From JADGOV01 sp963814355 (GTDB taxonomy: Bacteria > Actinomycetota > Actinomycetes > JADGOV01): a stretch of 64,000 nt of DNA. Shown in pieces: positions 17,889 to 25,968 of the stretch (its first letter is position 1; the number at the start of each line of letters is the position of its first letter). Made by a program: the position numbers and the translations under genes. The notes under the pieces are model-generated. The model worked only from the letters and a program-made list of their open reading frames with translations, ran no database searches and was not told the DNA's origin. The stretch is from positions 124,001-188,000 of the forward strand of contig CAWFCZ010000016.1 of assembly GCA_963814355.1 (NCBI GenBank), in the 5' to 3' direction.

Positions 17889-19340
17889 TCATCGGCCGAG
17901 TACCGCCGACATGACCGACTTGGCGATGGGCGCCGCCACCGCCCCGCCGGTGGCGTCCGAGCCGGCGCCGCCGCCGTTCTCCACCAGCACGGCGACGGCG
18001 ACCCGCGGGCTGGACGCCGGGGCGAATCCGATGAACCAGGCGTGCGGCGGCTGCCCGGCGGCATGTTGCGCGGTACCGGTCTTGCCGGCCACCGCGATCC
18101 CGGAAATGCGCGCGGCCCGGCCGGTCCCCTGGTCCACCACCAGCTGCATCATCGCGGTGAGCTGATCTGCGACCTCCGGAGTGACCGCGCGGGTCAACTC
18201 CTGCGGTGTCGCCACCTCCAGGGTGGACAGGTCCGGCGCCTTGACCTCGCTGATCAGGTGCGGCTTCATCAGGCTGCCGTGGTTCGCCACCGCGGCGGCG
18301 ATCATCGCGGCCTCCATCGGGGTCAACCGGACGTCGAACTGGCCGATCGCGGACTGGGCGGTCTGCGGTGCGTCCAGGCTGCTGGGGAACACGCTGTTCG
18401 TCACGGGGAGCGGCACGCTGTAGCCGGAGCCGAACCCGAAGGCCTTGGCCCGGGCGGCCAGCGCGTCCGCGCCGAGCGCCAGACCCAGCCCTCCGAAAGC
18501 TGTGTTGCAGGAAATCTGCAACGCGTGACTCAGCGTGTCGGTCTTACCGTCGCCGCAGCTCTCCCCGCCGAAGTTGGTGAGGTTCTTCGTGGTCTGTGGC
18601 AGGTCCAGGACGCGCGGCGCCGGTATCCGGGTGTCGGGCTTGTAGCGGCCGGAACTCAGCGCGGCGGCGGCCGTGACCACCTTGAACAGCGACCCTGGCG
18701 GATAGGTTTGCATCGTCGCCCGGTTGAGCAGCGGCGCGTCGGGGTCTTTGCTGAGTTTCTGGTAAGCCGCCGTGATCGACGCGCCGTTGTGGGTCGACAG
18801 CGGGTTCGGGTCGTAGGACGGGCTGCTGGCCAGCGCCAGGATGGCGCCGGTTCGGGGGTCGAGCGCGACCACCGCGCCGGGGCGACCGTGGAGCCCGTCG
18901 ACCGCGGCCCGCTGGGCCGCCGGGTTGAGCGTGAGCACCACCGCGGCGCCCTGGGGTTCGCGCCCGGTGATCAGATCCGACAGCCGCTTGAGGGCGAGCC
19001 GGTCGTCCGTGCCGGACAGCAACGAGTTCTCGGTGCGCTCCAGCGCGGTCGCGCCGTAGACAAAGGAGAAGAAGCCGGTGACCGCCGCGTACCGGGCCCC
19101 GCCGGGGTAGGTCCGCAGGTAGCGCAGCGCGTCGTTGGTCTTCACCGACCGGGCCACGGCCGTCCCCCCGACGACGATCGGCCCCCGCGGTCGGGCGAAT
19201 TGCTGGATCAGCACCCGCCCGTTGTGCGGGTCTTTCTTGAGGCTGCCGGCCTCGACCACCTGGACATAGTTGACGTTGACCAACAGCAGGCCGAAGCCGA
19301 TCAGTACGGCGATCGCCACCCGCCGCAGCGGTGTTCTCAT
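17889..19340 (-). CDS. pbpA: Penicillin-binding protein PbpA (peptidoglycan transpeptidase)
   Basis: A class B, transpeptidase-only penicillin-binding protein that cross-links peptidoglycan, 483 aa. It has an N-terminal signal anchor (VAIAVLIGFGLLLVNVNYV), a dimerisation region starting near RGPIVVGGTAVARS, and the transpeptidase domain. The catalytic motifs are SLFK in YPPGSLFKVV, SCN in LQISCNTAFGG and KTGT in VAGKTGTAQH. Its start overlaps the SEDS gene stop by 4 bp, matching the known SEDS-bPBP functional pairing. The kinase gene follows after 75 bp. Confidence 0.95.
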   Translation of the reverse strand: MRTPLRRVAIAVLIGFGLLLVNVNYVQVVEAGSLKKDPHNGRVLIQQFARPRGPIVVGGTAVARSVKTNDALRYLRTYPGGARYAAVTGFFSFVYGATALERTENSLLSGTDDRLALKRLSDLITGREPQGAAVVLTLNPAAQRAAVDGLHGRPGAVVALDPRTGAILALASSPSYDPNPLSTHNGASITAAYQKLSKDPDAPLLNRATMQTYPPGSLFKVVTAAAALSSGRYKPDTRIPAPRVLDLPQTTKNLTNFGGESCGDGKTDTLSHALQISCNTAFGGLGLALGADALAARAKAFGFGSGYSVPLPVTNSVFPSSLDAPQTAQSAIGQFDVRLTPMEAAMIAAAVANHGSLMKPHLISEVKAPDLSTLEVATPQELTRAVTPEVADQLTAMMQLVVDQGTGRAARISGIAVAGKTGTAQHAAGQPPHAWFIGFAPASSPRVAVAVLVENGGGAGSDATGGAVAAPIAKSVMSAVLGR

Positions 19341-20797
19341 CCCCGGCCACCCCGGCCACCCCGGCGCAGGATCTCGGTCGGGAGCTCACCGCTGAGCGTC
19401 GCCGCCCCGGTGGCCGGTGTCCCGGTGACCGCCGGGCTGGTCACCGGCCGCCGGGCGGCGTCGCTGATCCGTAACAGCAGGGCGATCAGCGCCCAGTTGG
19501 CCACCAGCGAGGACCCGCCGTAGGAGACGAAGGGCAGCGTCAACCCGGTGAGCGGGATGAGCCGGGTCACCCCGCCGACCACGACGAAGACCTGAAGCGC
19601 GAATCCGAAAGCCAGTCCGGTGGCCAGCAGCCGGCCGAAGTCGTCCCGCGCCCCGAGGCCGGCCCGCAGGCCGCGGGCGCTGATCAGCAGGAAGATCACC
19701 AGGACCGCCATCAGCCCCGCCAGACCCAGTTCCTCGCCGATGGAGGCGGTGATGAAGTCGGACTTGGCGAACGGCACGATGTCCGGCCGACCCTGCCCGA
19801 GGCCGGTGCCGAAGACGCCGCCGTTGGCCAGGCCGAACAGCCCCTGGAGCAGCTGGTATCCGGTGGTGCTGGCGTACCGGAAAGGATGCAGCCAGACATC
19901 GACCCGGTCCCGGACGTGGCCGAAAAGGTGATAGGCCACATAGGCGCCGCCGGCGAAGAGCAGCACCCCCAATGCGATCCAGGACACCTTACGGGTGGCC
20001 ACGTAGAGCATGGCGACGAAGATCCCGAAGAACAGCAGTGAGGTGCCGAGGTCGCGTTCGACCACCAGCACCGCGACACTGGCCAGCCAGGCCACCACCA
20101 CCGGCCCGAGGTCGCGGCCCCGGGGGATATCCAGGCCGAGTACCCGGCGACTCATCACCGATAGCAACTCCCGCTTGGCCACGAAGTAGCCGGCGAAGAA
20201 GACGATCAGCAGGATCTTTGCCACCTCGCCGGGCTGGAACGACAGCCCGGCCACCCGGATCCAGATCCGGGCGCCGTTCACCTCGCTGAACCTGGCCGGG
20301 AGCACCGCCGGGATCAGCAGCAGCGCGATCCCGGCGGCCATCGCGGTGTAGGTGAACCGCTGCAGGACCCGGTGGTCACGCACCAGCAGCAGCGTCGCCA
20401 CGAACAGTCCCACGCCGATCGCCGTCCAGACCAACTGCAGCGGGGCGTCCGAGCGGGGCAGCGTGGCCCGGCCGAGTTGGCGGGCCCGGTCGGTGCCGGC
20501 GAGGTCGAGGCGATGGATGATCACCAGACCCATCCCATTGAGCAGGGCCGCGAGCGGCAGCAGCAACGGGTCGGCGTACGGCGCCAGCAGCCACAGCGCG
20601 AGGTGCGCGATCAAGAACAACGCCCCGAGGCCGGCGGCGTAGCTGATGGTGTCCGGCGGGACGGCGCCGCTGCGGGCGTACCCGACGTTGAGGTAGGCCA
20701 CCGCGATGATCAGTACGGCGAAGATCAGCATGCCGAGCTCAACCCAGCGGCGCCGTCGGCGGATCCCGGTGGTCAGGGCGGGCGCAGCGGTACTCAC
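19337..20797 (-). CDS. rodA: SEDS peptidoglycan polymerase (RodA/FtsW family)
   Basis: Polymerises lipid II glycan strands in partnership with the cognate PBP. The open frame runs on upstream to 21553, but that overlaps the phosphatase gene antisense to its coding logic; the credible start is GTG 20797 (VSTAAPALTTGIRRRRR), giving 486 aa. About ten hydrophobic helices are visible. The conserved SEDS C-terminal segment FVSYGGSSLVANWALIALL is present, as is GNGGVFGTGLGQG-like ANGGVFGTGLGQGRPD. RodA and FtsW cannot be separated securely from sequence by eye; the operon position matches rodA of M. tuberculosis. Confidence 0.94.
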   Translation of the reverse strand: MSTAAPALTTGIRRRRRWVELGMLIFAVLIIAVAYLNVGYARSGAVPPDTISYAAGLGALFLIAHLALWLLAPYADPLLLPLAALLNGMGLVIIHRLDLAGTDRARQLGRATLPRSDAPLQLVWTAIGVGLFVATLLLVRDHRVLQRFTYTAMAAGIALLLIPAVLPARFSEVNGARIWIRVAGLSFQPGEVAKILLIVFFAGYFVAKRELLSVMSRRVLGLDIPRGRDLGPVVVAWLASVAVLVVERDLGTSLLFFGIFVAMLYVATRKVSWIALGVLLFAGGAYVAYHLFGHVRDRVDVWLHPFRYASTTGYQLLQGLFGLANGGVFGTGLGQGRPDIVPFAKSDFITASIGEELGLAGLMAVLVIFLLISARGLRAGLGARDDFGRLLATGLAFGFALQVFVVVGGVTRLIPLTGLTLPFVSYGGSSLVANWALIALLLRISDAARRPVTSPAVTGTPATGAATLSGELPTEILRRGGRGGRG

Positions 20798-20816
20798 AGG
20801 GCACTCGCTTCGGGAC

Positions 20817-22130
20817 TCACTTGGTGGCACCGCAGCCCGACGGGGCCGGGGTGGCAAGCGGCGTCGCCGAGGCTGGCGGCGTCCCAGCCGAGGTCGACGG
20901 GATGGGGGCGGCAGCCATCCCCGGGGATCGCGTCGTGGGCGGGGCGACGGCGGCGCACTGCTCCTGCGCCAGCCGGTCGGCGAGCCGCCGGGCCTGCGGC
21001 AGGGTGGCCGCGACGATGCCGGCGCGGAGCCGGTCACGTTCGAAGTCCGGCAGCTTCGCCGGATCCACGTCCCGCCGCTCGGAGACCGAGTGCAAGGAGT
21101 AGCCGGCGACAGACCAGGCCACCCCGCGGAAGATGGTGACCCGGTCGTCGGAGATGCCGACGAAATACTGCGACCGGGTCCACCACCACCCGCCCAGCAC
21201 GGCCACCACCAGGGCGAGGAGGCATCCGGCCAGGCCAACCCAGAGCCGGCGCCGGGCACGGCGCCGAGTCGGCGCCGGTGTCGAGCCGCGGCGCCTCGGA
21301 CGGCGCCGCCGCAGCGCCAACGCCGCGCGCGCGGCCGGGGTGTCCCCGCCCCGAGTGGGTTGGGCCGCGTCGGCGGCGGCGCCGACCACGACCGGCCTGG
21401 CCGGGAGCTCGTCGGTCTCGACGACGTCGCAGACGACGACGGTGACGTTGTCCGGCCCGCCGCCGCGCAGGGCGAGTTCGACCAACCGGTCCGCCGCTGC
21501 GTCGACCTCGGAGGACATGAGCGCCTCGGCCAGGGTGAGGTCCCGGACGACACTGGACAGGCCGTCGCTACAGATCAGATACCGGTCGCCAACCCTGACC
21601 TCGCGCAGCGAGAGGTCGGGATCCACCGCGGAACGGCCGTCCAGCGCCCGGGTGAGCAGGGACCGTTGCGGGTGAGACTGTGCCTCGTCCGCGGTGATCT
21701 GATCGGTGTCCACCAGGTCCTGTACATAGGTGTGGTCCGAGGTGATCCGCGCCAACACCCCGTCGCGGAACAGGTAGGCGCGGGAGTCTCCGATGTGCGC
21801 CATTCCGAGGCCGGTCCCGGTCCAGAGCAGTGCCGTGAGTGTCGTGCCCATCCCGTCCAGCGCGGGGTCCGTGGCCACTCGGGCGCGGATCTCCTCCTGG
21901 GCCCGTTCCAGCGCGCTTCGCAGCGAGTCGAGCGCGTCCGGCCCGACGTCCTCGTCATCGAGTGGCGCCACGCTGGCGATGGCCAGCCGGCTGGCCACCT
22001 CGCCGGCCGCGTGCCCCCCCATCCCGTCGGCCACCGCCAGCAGTCGAGGCCCGGCGTAGGCGGCGTCCTCGTTCCCGTCGCGAAGCAGGCCGACGTCGGA
22101 GCGCACCGCGAAGTGCAGCCCGAGGGTCAC
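20817..22130 (-). CDS. pstP: PP2C-family Ser/Thr phosphatase (PstP-like)
   Basis: Dephosphorylates PknB and its substrates. The 437 aa begin with GTG (VTLGLHFAVRSDVGLLRDGN). The metal-dependent phosphatase domain (residues 1-240) shows the metal-ligand motifs GNEDAAY, VADGMGGHAAGE, GDSRAYLFRDG, ICSDGLS and GGPDNVTVVV. A long basic juxtamembrane linker leads to one transmembrane helix (LWVGLAGCLLALVVAVLGG), and then an extracytoplasmic domain of about 130 residues. It lies 19 bp upstream of the SEDS gene and 7 bp after fhaB. Confidence 0.95.
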   Translation of the reverse strand: MTLGLHFAVRSDVGLLRDGNEDAAYAGPRLLAVADGMGGHAAGEVASRLAIASVAPLDDEDVGPDALDSLRSALERAQEEIRARVATDPALDGMGTTLTALLWTGTGLGMAHIGDSRAYLFRDGVLARITSDHTYVQDLVDTDQITADEAQSHPQRSLLTRALDGRSAVDPDLSLREVRVGDRYLICSDGLSSVVRDLTLAEALMSSEVDAAADRLVELALRGGGPDNVTVVVCDVVETDELPARPVVVGAAADAAQPTRGGDTPAARAALALRRRRPRRRGSTPAPTRRRARRRLWVGLAGCLLALVVAVLGGWWWTRSQYFVGISDDRVTIFRGVAWSVAGYSLHSVSERRDVDPAKLPDFERDRLRAGIVAATLPQARRLADRLAQEQCAAVAPPTTRSPGMAAAPIPSTSAGTPPASATPLATPAPSGCGATK

Positions 22131-22137
22131 GGCCGGC

Positions 22138-22611
22138 TCACCGGCGTAACTCCAGGACGGTGCGCCCGAGTCGGATCGGAGCGCCCAATGGGACCGGCGT
22201 CGGATCGGTGATCCGCTGGTCGCCGAGGTACGTGCCGTTGGTGGAACCGAGATCCTCTAGTAGCCAACGCTCCCCGGCCGGGGAGAGCCGGGCGTGCTGG
22301 TTGGAGATGTAGTCGTCGCCGAGCACGAGCGTGCATCCCTCGCCGCGGCCGAAGGTGATCGGCGTGTCGTCCAGGCCGAGGGACGTTCCGGCCATCGCGC
22401 CCGAGGTCACCACGAGCCGGCGGGCCTGGCTGCGTCGGGAGCTTCGACCCGGAGCGGCCGCCGGCGCCCGGCGGCGCAGTGGCGAGAGCGTCGGCGGCGG
22501 CGCCGGGCGAGCGAAGAGGTCGCTGCGGATCACTCGTACAGCGGCCAGCACGAACAGCCACAGCAGCGCCAGAATGCCGAACCGCAGAAGGGCGAGCGGG
22601 AGCTCTTGCAC
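22138..22611 (-). CDS. fhaB: FHA-domain protein FhaB (FipA-like)
   Basis: A phosphothreonine-binding adaptor of the PknB system. The 157-aa product starts with a membrane helix (LALLRFGILALLWLFVLAAV). A basic linker follows, then a C-terminal FHA domain with the signature residues in TFGRGEGCTLVLGDDYISNQ and HARL, and LEDLGSTNGTYL. The mycobacterial counterpart contributes to septal and polar wall synthesis. It lies directly between fhaA and the phosphatase gene with gaps of 5 and 7 bp, indicating one transcript. Confidence 0.94.
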   Translation of the reverse strand: MQELPLALLRFGILALLWLFVLAAVRVIRSDLFARPAPPPTLSPLRRRAPAAAPGRSSRRSQARRLVVTSGAMAGTSLGLDDTPITFGRGEGCTLVLGDDYISNQHARLSPAGERWLLEDLGSTNGTYLGDQRITDPTPVPLGAPIRLGRTVLELRR

Positions 22612-22616
22612 GCCGC

Positions 22617-23429
22617 TCAGCCCGCCGCGCGGTAGATCAACACACTGTTCCCGACCTGAATCCGGTCGCCGTCGCGCAGGTGCCGGGCCTTGACCGCCTC
22701 GCCGTTGACCGTCGTACCGTTCGTCGACCCCGCGTCCAGGAGCCGGACACCGTCTCCGGTGAGGTGCAGCTCGGCGTGTCGGCGGCTCACGCCGGGGTCG
22801 GTCAGTTGGACGTCCGCGGCGGCGCTGCGACCGAGAACCGTCACCGGCGAGTGGAGATCGACGATCCGTTCGGTATCCCGGCGGCCGTCGCCGCCCGTCC
22901 TGGCTGTGCCCTCGTGGGTGACCACGATGCGATGGCGGGTCGGCGTGGGACGTGGCGGCACCGGCGGTCGGGTCGGTGGTGGCACGACCATCGTCGGCGG
23001 CCCGCCCGGGGAAGCCGGTGCCGGTCCACCGGAGGCCCCGGCGGCGGGCGGTTCCGGGGCCGCGGCCGGGTCGCTGCTGATCTGGAACCGACCGGTGTCC
23101 AGCGCAGGATCGTGCGCCAGCGTGATGCGAAGTGGCCCGGCGAAGGAGTACCCAGCCGCCCGGCCGTGGTCGGCCAGCATTTCGGCGAAAGCCTCCCCGA
23201 GCGGTTCGGCGTAGGGACCCAGCCGTTCGTGGTCGTGGTCCCCGAGCGCGACGACGAAGGAGTTTGGCGCGATCACCCGCCCGGCCCCGACGACGACCTT
23301 GCGGTCATCGGTCTCGCGCGCCAGCGCGTGGGCAATGTCAGCAGGCGCCGCCTCGCCTTTGAAGACCCGGCCGAAGGCGCCCTCGACCAGCCGTTCGAGG
23401 CGTCGCTCGAAGCGGTCGAACACGCCCAC
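22617..23429 (-). CDS. fhaA: FHA-domain protein FhaA with DUF3662 domain
   Basis: The first gene of the wall-control operon, 270 aa. Residues 1-110 form the DUF3662/FhaA N-terminal domain (MGVFDRFERRLERLVEGAFG, VAPNSFVV-like IAPNSFVVAL). A Pro-rich linker carries a possible kinase target run MVVPPPTRPP. The C-terminal FHA domain shows VLGRSAAADVQLTDPGVSRR, HAEL and GSTNGTTVNG. In mycobacteria FhaA binds phosphorylated MviN and CwlM. The GTG start has GGGAG 7 nt upstream. The tRNA-Leu gene lies divergently 151 bp away. Confidence 0.94.
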   Translation of the reverse strand: MGVFDRFERRLERLVEGAFGRVFKGEAAPADIAHALARETDDRKVVVGAGRVIAPNSFVVALGDHDHERLGPYAEPLGEAFAEMLADHGRAAGYSFAGPLRITLAHDPALDTGRFQISSDPAAAPEPPAAGASGGPAPASPGGPPTMVVPPPTRPPVPPRPTPTRHRIVVTHEGTARTGGDGRRDTERIVDLHSPVTVLGRSAAADVQLTDPGVSRRHAELHLTGDGVRLLDAGSTNGTTVNGEAVKARHLRDGDRIQVGNSVLIYRAAG

Positions 23430-23580
23430 GACAGCTCCCTTCCCGCCCGGGTTTCGATGCTAGTCGTGGGGTACGACGGAGGCGATCACCGCGGCGTTGC
23501 CGGTGTCCGGGCCGGACTTCGGACCATGATCCGCCATCCGGTCGGGACGGCCCCGCGTGGTAATCTTGCGGCCGCGCTCT
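23430..23580 (-). promoter_or_regulatory. Probable promoter region of the fhaA-pknB operon
   Basis: A 151-bp divergent gap between fhaA and tRNA-Leu. On the minus strand a -10-like TAGCAT lies at 23457-23462, about 28 bp before the fhaA GTG. No clear -35 was seen. Position supports a promoter more than sequence does. Confidence 0.3.
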
Positions 23581-23663
23581 GGGCGAGTGGCGGAATGGCA
23601 GACGCGCACGGTTCAGGTCCGTGTGTCCGTAAGGACGTGGGGGTTCAACTCCCCCCTCGCCCA
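23581..23663 (+). tRNA. tRNA-Leu (CAG)
   Basis: An 83-nt class II tRNA with a long variable arm. Acceptor GGGCGAG pairs with CTCGCCC at 23656-23662. The anticodon stem CACGG/CCGTG encloses loop TTCAGGT with anticodon CAG at 23614-23616. The T-arm is GGGGG-TTCAACT-CCCCC. A tRNA-Leu beside fhaA is conserved in other actinobacteria. Confidence 0.97.
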
Positions 23664-23743
23664 CCGGCAGCCTTCTGATGACGGGGCGTCGCACCTGGCC
23701 GGCTCCCCGGGCTGCGGACATTTCGCCCACGGCCGTATGCCGC

Positions 23744-24442
23744 TCAGCCCGACGTGGTCCACTCCGTCGCCGCGCTGCGGTGAGCCAGCCCGGCCGCGCT
23801 GGCGGCCACGACGAGCAGCAGGCCGGCGGCGGCGGCCAGCGCCCATGCTGGGTCGGCATGCAGGGCCAGGAGCGCGCCGAATAGCGCACCGCCTAGCATG
23901 GCCGCCACCGCGGTGACCCGCCGGATCAGCCGCGGGTTGGTCCCTGTCGCCAGCCGGCTGTCGGCGGCCAGACCGGTCAGCGTCAGGGTCAGCACAGTGG
24001 TCGTGGCATCCGGTACACCCAAGGCCCGAGCGGTCGCATTTTGCAGCCCCATAGCCAGCGCGAGCAGCACGATCAGGGCGTACCGGTCGACTGCCGGGTA
24101 CGGGGTGCGGCTGGTGACCGCGACGATCACCGCGGCCCCCAACAAGGCGAACCCCCAGATCGAGGCGGCTGCCAGGTGCCGGCCGCGGTGCGCCCCGCGG
24201 CGGCTCGCCAATCTGCCGCCGACGACGGCACCGAGGAGAAAGGCCAGCAGGGCGACCAACGACGCCACGGCCGACAGAGCCTGGTCACCGGCCCAGGCGA
24301 AGCCGAGGAAGACGACGTTGCCGGTCATGTTCGCAACGAAGACCCGGCCCAGGACCAGGTAACTCACGGCGTCGACCACGCCGGTGACCACGGTCAGCAC
24401 CATCAGGAGCCGAACGAGTTGCCGCGTGCGTGCCCCGGCCAT
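23744..24442 (-). CDS. DUF1275 (YoaK-like) membrane protein
   Basis: A 232-aa protein with about six hydrophobic helices. It opens with the DUF1275 hallmark TVVTGVVDAVSYLVLGRVFV followed by ANMTGNVVFLG, and later contains LALAMGLQNATARALGVPD and TTTVLTLTLTGLAAD. These elements define the family, whose function is unknown; a transporter-like fold is usually assumed. The GTG/ATG choice is not in doubt: ATG at 24442 leads straight into the first helix. It lies 12 bp after the pirin gene on the same strand, so the two may be cotranscribed. Confidence 0.9.
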   Translation of the reverse strand: MAGARTRQLVRLLMVLTVVTGVVDAVSYLVLGRVFVANMTGNVVFLGFAWAGDQALSAVASLVALLAFLLGAVVGGRLASRRGAHRGRHLAAASIWGFALLGAAVIVAVTSRTPYPAVDRYALIVLLALAMGLQNATARALGVPDATTTVLTLTLTGLAADSRLATGTNPRLIRRVTAVAAMLGGALFGALLALHADPAWALAAAAGLLLVVAASAAGLAHRSAATEWTTSG

Positions 24443-24454
24443 GACCCGCTCTCC

Positions 24455-25477
24455 CTACGAGGTCGGCTTGCGGCGTCGAGCCGTCGCTGGAGCGCCGGGA
24501 TCCATGTCACCGGGGTGCCGGTGCGGCATCTCCGAGGCGGGGATAGCGCCGAACCGACCGGCCTGGAAGTCCTCCATCGCGGTGAGTATCTCGGCCTTGG
24601 TGTTCATCACGAACGGCCCGTAGTGCACCACCGGCTCGCGGATCGGCGCTCCGCCGAGGAGCAGCACCTCCAGGTTGGGCGTGGCGCTGTCCTGTCGGAG
24701 GTCGGCGGCCACGGTGAGCGCGTCGCCTGAACCGAACACCGCCAGTTGCCCGGTGGAGATCGGCCGCCGGTCGATACCTACGCTGCCGCTCCCGGCGAGC
24801 ACATAGGCCAGCGCGTTGAAGTCGGGTCGCCACGGCAGTCGCAACATCGCGGCCGGACTCACCGTGGCGTGCACCATCGCCATCGGGGTGAACGTCGAGC
24901 CGGGGCCGGGATGGCCGGCCACCTCACCGGCGATGACGCGAAGCAGCGCGCCGCCGTCGGATGAGGACAGCAGGGCAGCCTCCCGGCCGCGGATGTCCTG
25001 GTAGCGCGGCGGGTTCCACTTGTGCGCCCGCGGCAGGTTCACCCACAGCTGGATGCCGTGGAACAGCCCACCGGAGACCACCAACTGCTCCGGCGGCGCT
25101 TCGATGTGCAGAATGCCGGCGCCCGCGGTCATCCACTGCGTGTCGCCGTTGGTGATCCGGCCGCCACCGCCGTGGGAGTCCTGGTGGTCGAAGACGCCGT
25201 CGATGAGATAGGTGACGGTCTCGAACCCGCGGTGCGGGTGCCATGCGGTGCCCTTGGGCTCACCCGGCGCGTAGTCCACCTCGCCCATCTGGTCCATGTG
25301 GATGAACGGGTCCAGCTCACGCATGCTGATGCCGGCGAAGGCCCGACGGACCGGGAAGCCCTCGCCCTCGAAACCGCTCGGGGCGGTGGTCACCGACCGG
25401 ACGGGCCGCTCGCTCGCTCCGGTCAGTGCCGGAACCCGGGGCAGCGTGAGGACGTTGTCGATGGTCACTGCTGGCAT
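24455..25477 (-). CDS. Pirin family protein
   Basis: A cupin-fold protein of the pirin family; some members are quercetin dioxygenases or redox sensors. The open frame extends to 25735, but ATG 25477 (MPAVTIDNVLTLPRVPALTG) has GGAGG 5 nt upstream and gives 340 aa. The N-terminal metal-binding cupin shows HPHRGFETVTYLIDG, DHQDSHG and AGAGILHIEAP, supplying the expected His/His/His/Glu ligands. The C-terminal pirin domain includes LEVLLLGGAPIREPVVHYGP and ends in a basic tail. Substrate is unknown. Confidence 0.93.
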   Translation of the reverse strand: MPAVTIDNVLTLPRVPALTGASERPVRSVTTAPSGFEGEGFPVRRAFAGISMRELDPFIHMDQMGEVDYAPGEPKGTAWHPHRGFETVTYLIDGVFDHQDSHGGGGRITNGDTQWMTAGAGILHIEAPPEQLVVSGGLFHGIQLWVNLPRAHKWNPPRYQDIRGREAALLSSSDGGALLRVIAGEVAGHPGPGSTFTPMAMVHATVSPAAMLRLPWRPDFNALAYVLAGSGSVGIDRRPISTGQLAVFGSGDALTVAADLRQDSATPNLEVLLLGGAPIREPVVHYGPFVMNTKAEILTAMEDFQAGRFGAIPASEMPHRHPGDMDPGAPATARRRKPTS

Positions 25478-25755
25478 GGCTACCTCCGTAGCTTCTGACG
25501 TGACGCGGGCGTCCCCGAGGGTGGGAAGTCGCTCATTCGGTAACGGTAGTTGTGCCTGCAACATTCCACGAGGTTGCCGGGCGGACTTCGAGCGCGGCCC
25601 GGCCAGGCCGCCGCCGCTTCCGATGCCGCCGCCTCGCTGCCAGTCAATGTCCGCGCTCCTCGTCGTGTCCCCAGGCGGCGTATCCCCTGCGGCGTATCGC
25701 CGAATACCACGCCGAGTCAGGACCCGGCCTGCCAAGAAGTCGGGACGAGGCTACT

Positions 25756-25794
25756 CGCCCGGCGCGCCGCCCGCTTCGCCTCGCGCGCCGGGCG
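25756..25794. repeat. Perfect 12-bp inverted repeat (hairpin)
   Basis: CGCCCGGCGCGC at 25756-25767 and its exact complement GCGCGCCGGGCG at 25783-25794 enclose a 15-nt loop. Both neighbouring genes point away from it, so it is not their terminator. It could end an unrecognised small RNA, or structure the 5' leader of the lipoprotein transcript. Confidence 0.6.
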
Positions 25795-25840
25795 GCGTGC
25801 CGCTGCGGGCAAGCCCGGCGTCAAAAGGCAGGAAGGAAAC

Positions 25841-25857
25841 GGTCACTGTTCGTGACC
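25841..25857. promoter_or_regulatory. Candidate operator palindrome GGTCAC-N5-GTGACC
   Basis: A perfect 6-bp-arm palindrome GGTCACTGTTCGTGACC lies 111 bp before the lipoprotein start, with a further GTCACC half-site 7 bp to the right. The geometry suits a dimeric helix-turn-helix regulator. Which regulator is unknown. Confidence 0.4.
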
Positions 25858-25968
25858 TGAATGTCACCGCGCCGCTACGTCTTGGGGCGGTGACCGCCCA
25901 CCCCGCCGCCCAATAATGGGGCTGGCCGGCGACGCACCCGTCGAGGCCCTGGGCAATCCGATTGGACG

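Larger units (their letters stand above)
25478..25968. other. 491-bp divergent intergenic region with strong inverted repeats
   Basis: No convincing gene lies between the divergent pirin and lipoprotein genes; the open frames here lack ribosome-binding sites and family resemblance. Three things stand out. A direct repeat GCGGCGTATC occurs twice near 25677 and 25689. A perfect 12-bp GC-only inverted repeat spans 25756-25794, and a 17-bp palindrome spans 25841-25857. The region presumably carries both promoters. Confidence 0.5.

Noticed and set aside
20797..21553. Long N-terminal extension of the SEDS protein
   Set aside because: It would overlap the phosphatase coding sequence entirely and lacks membrane helices; the GTG at 20797 fits the family length.
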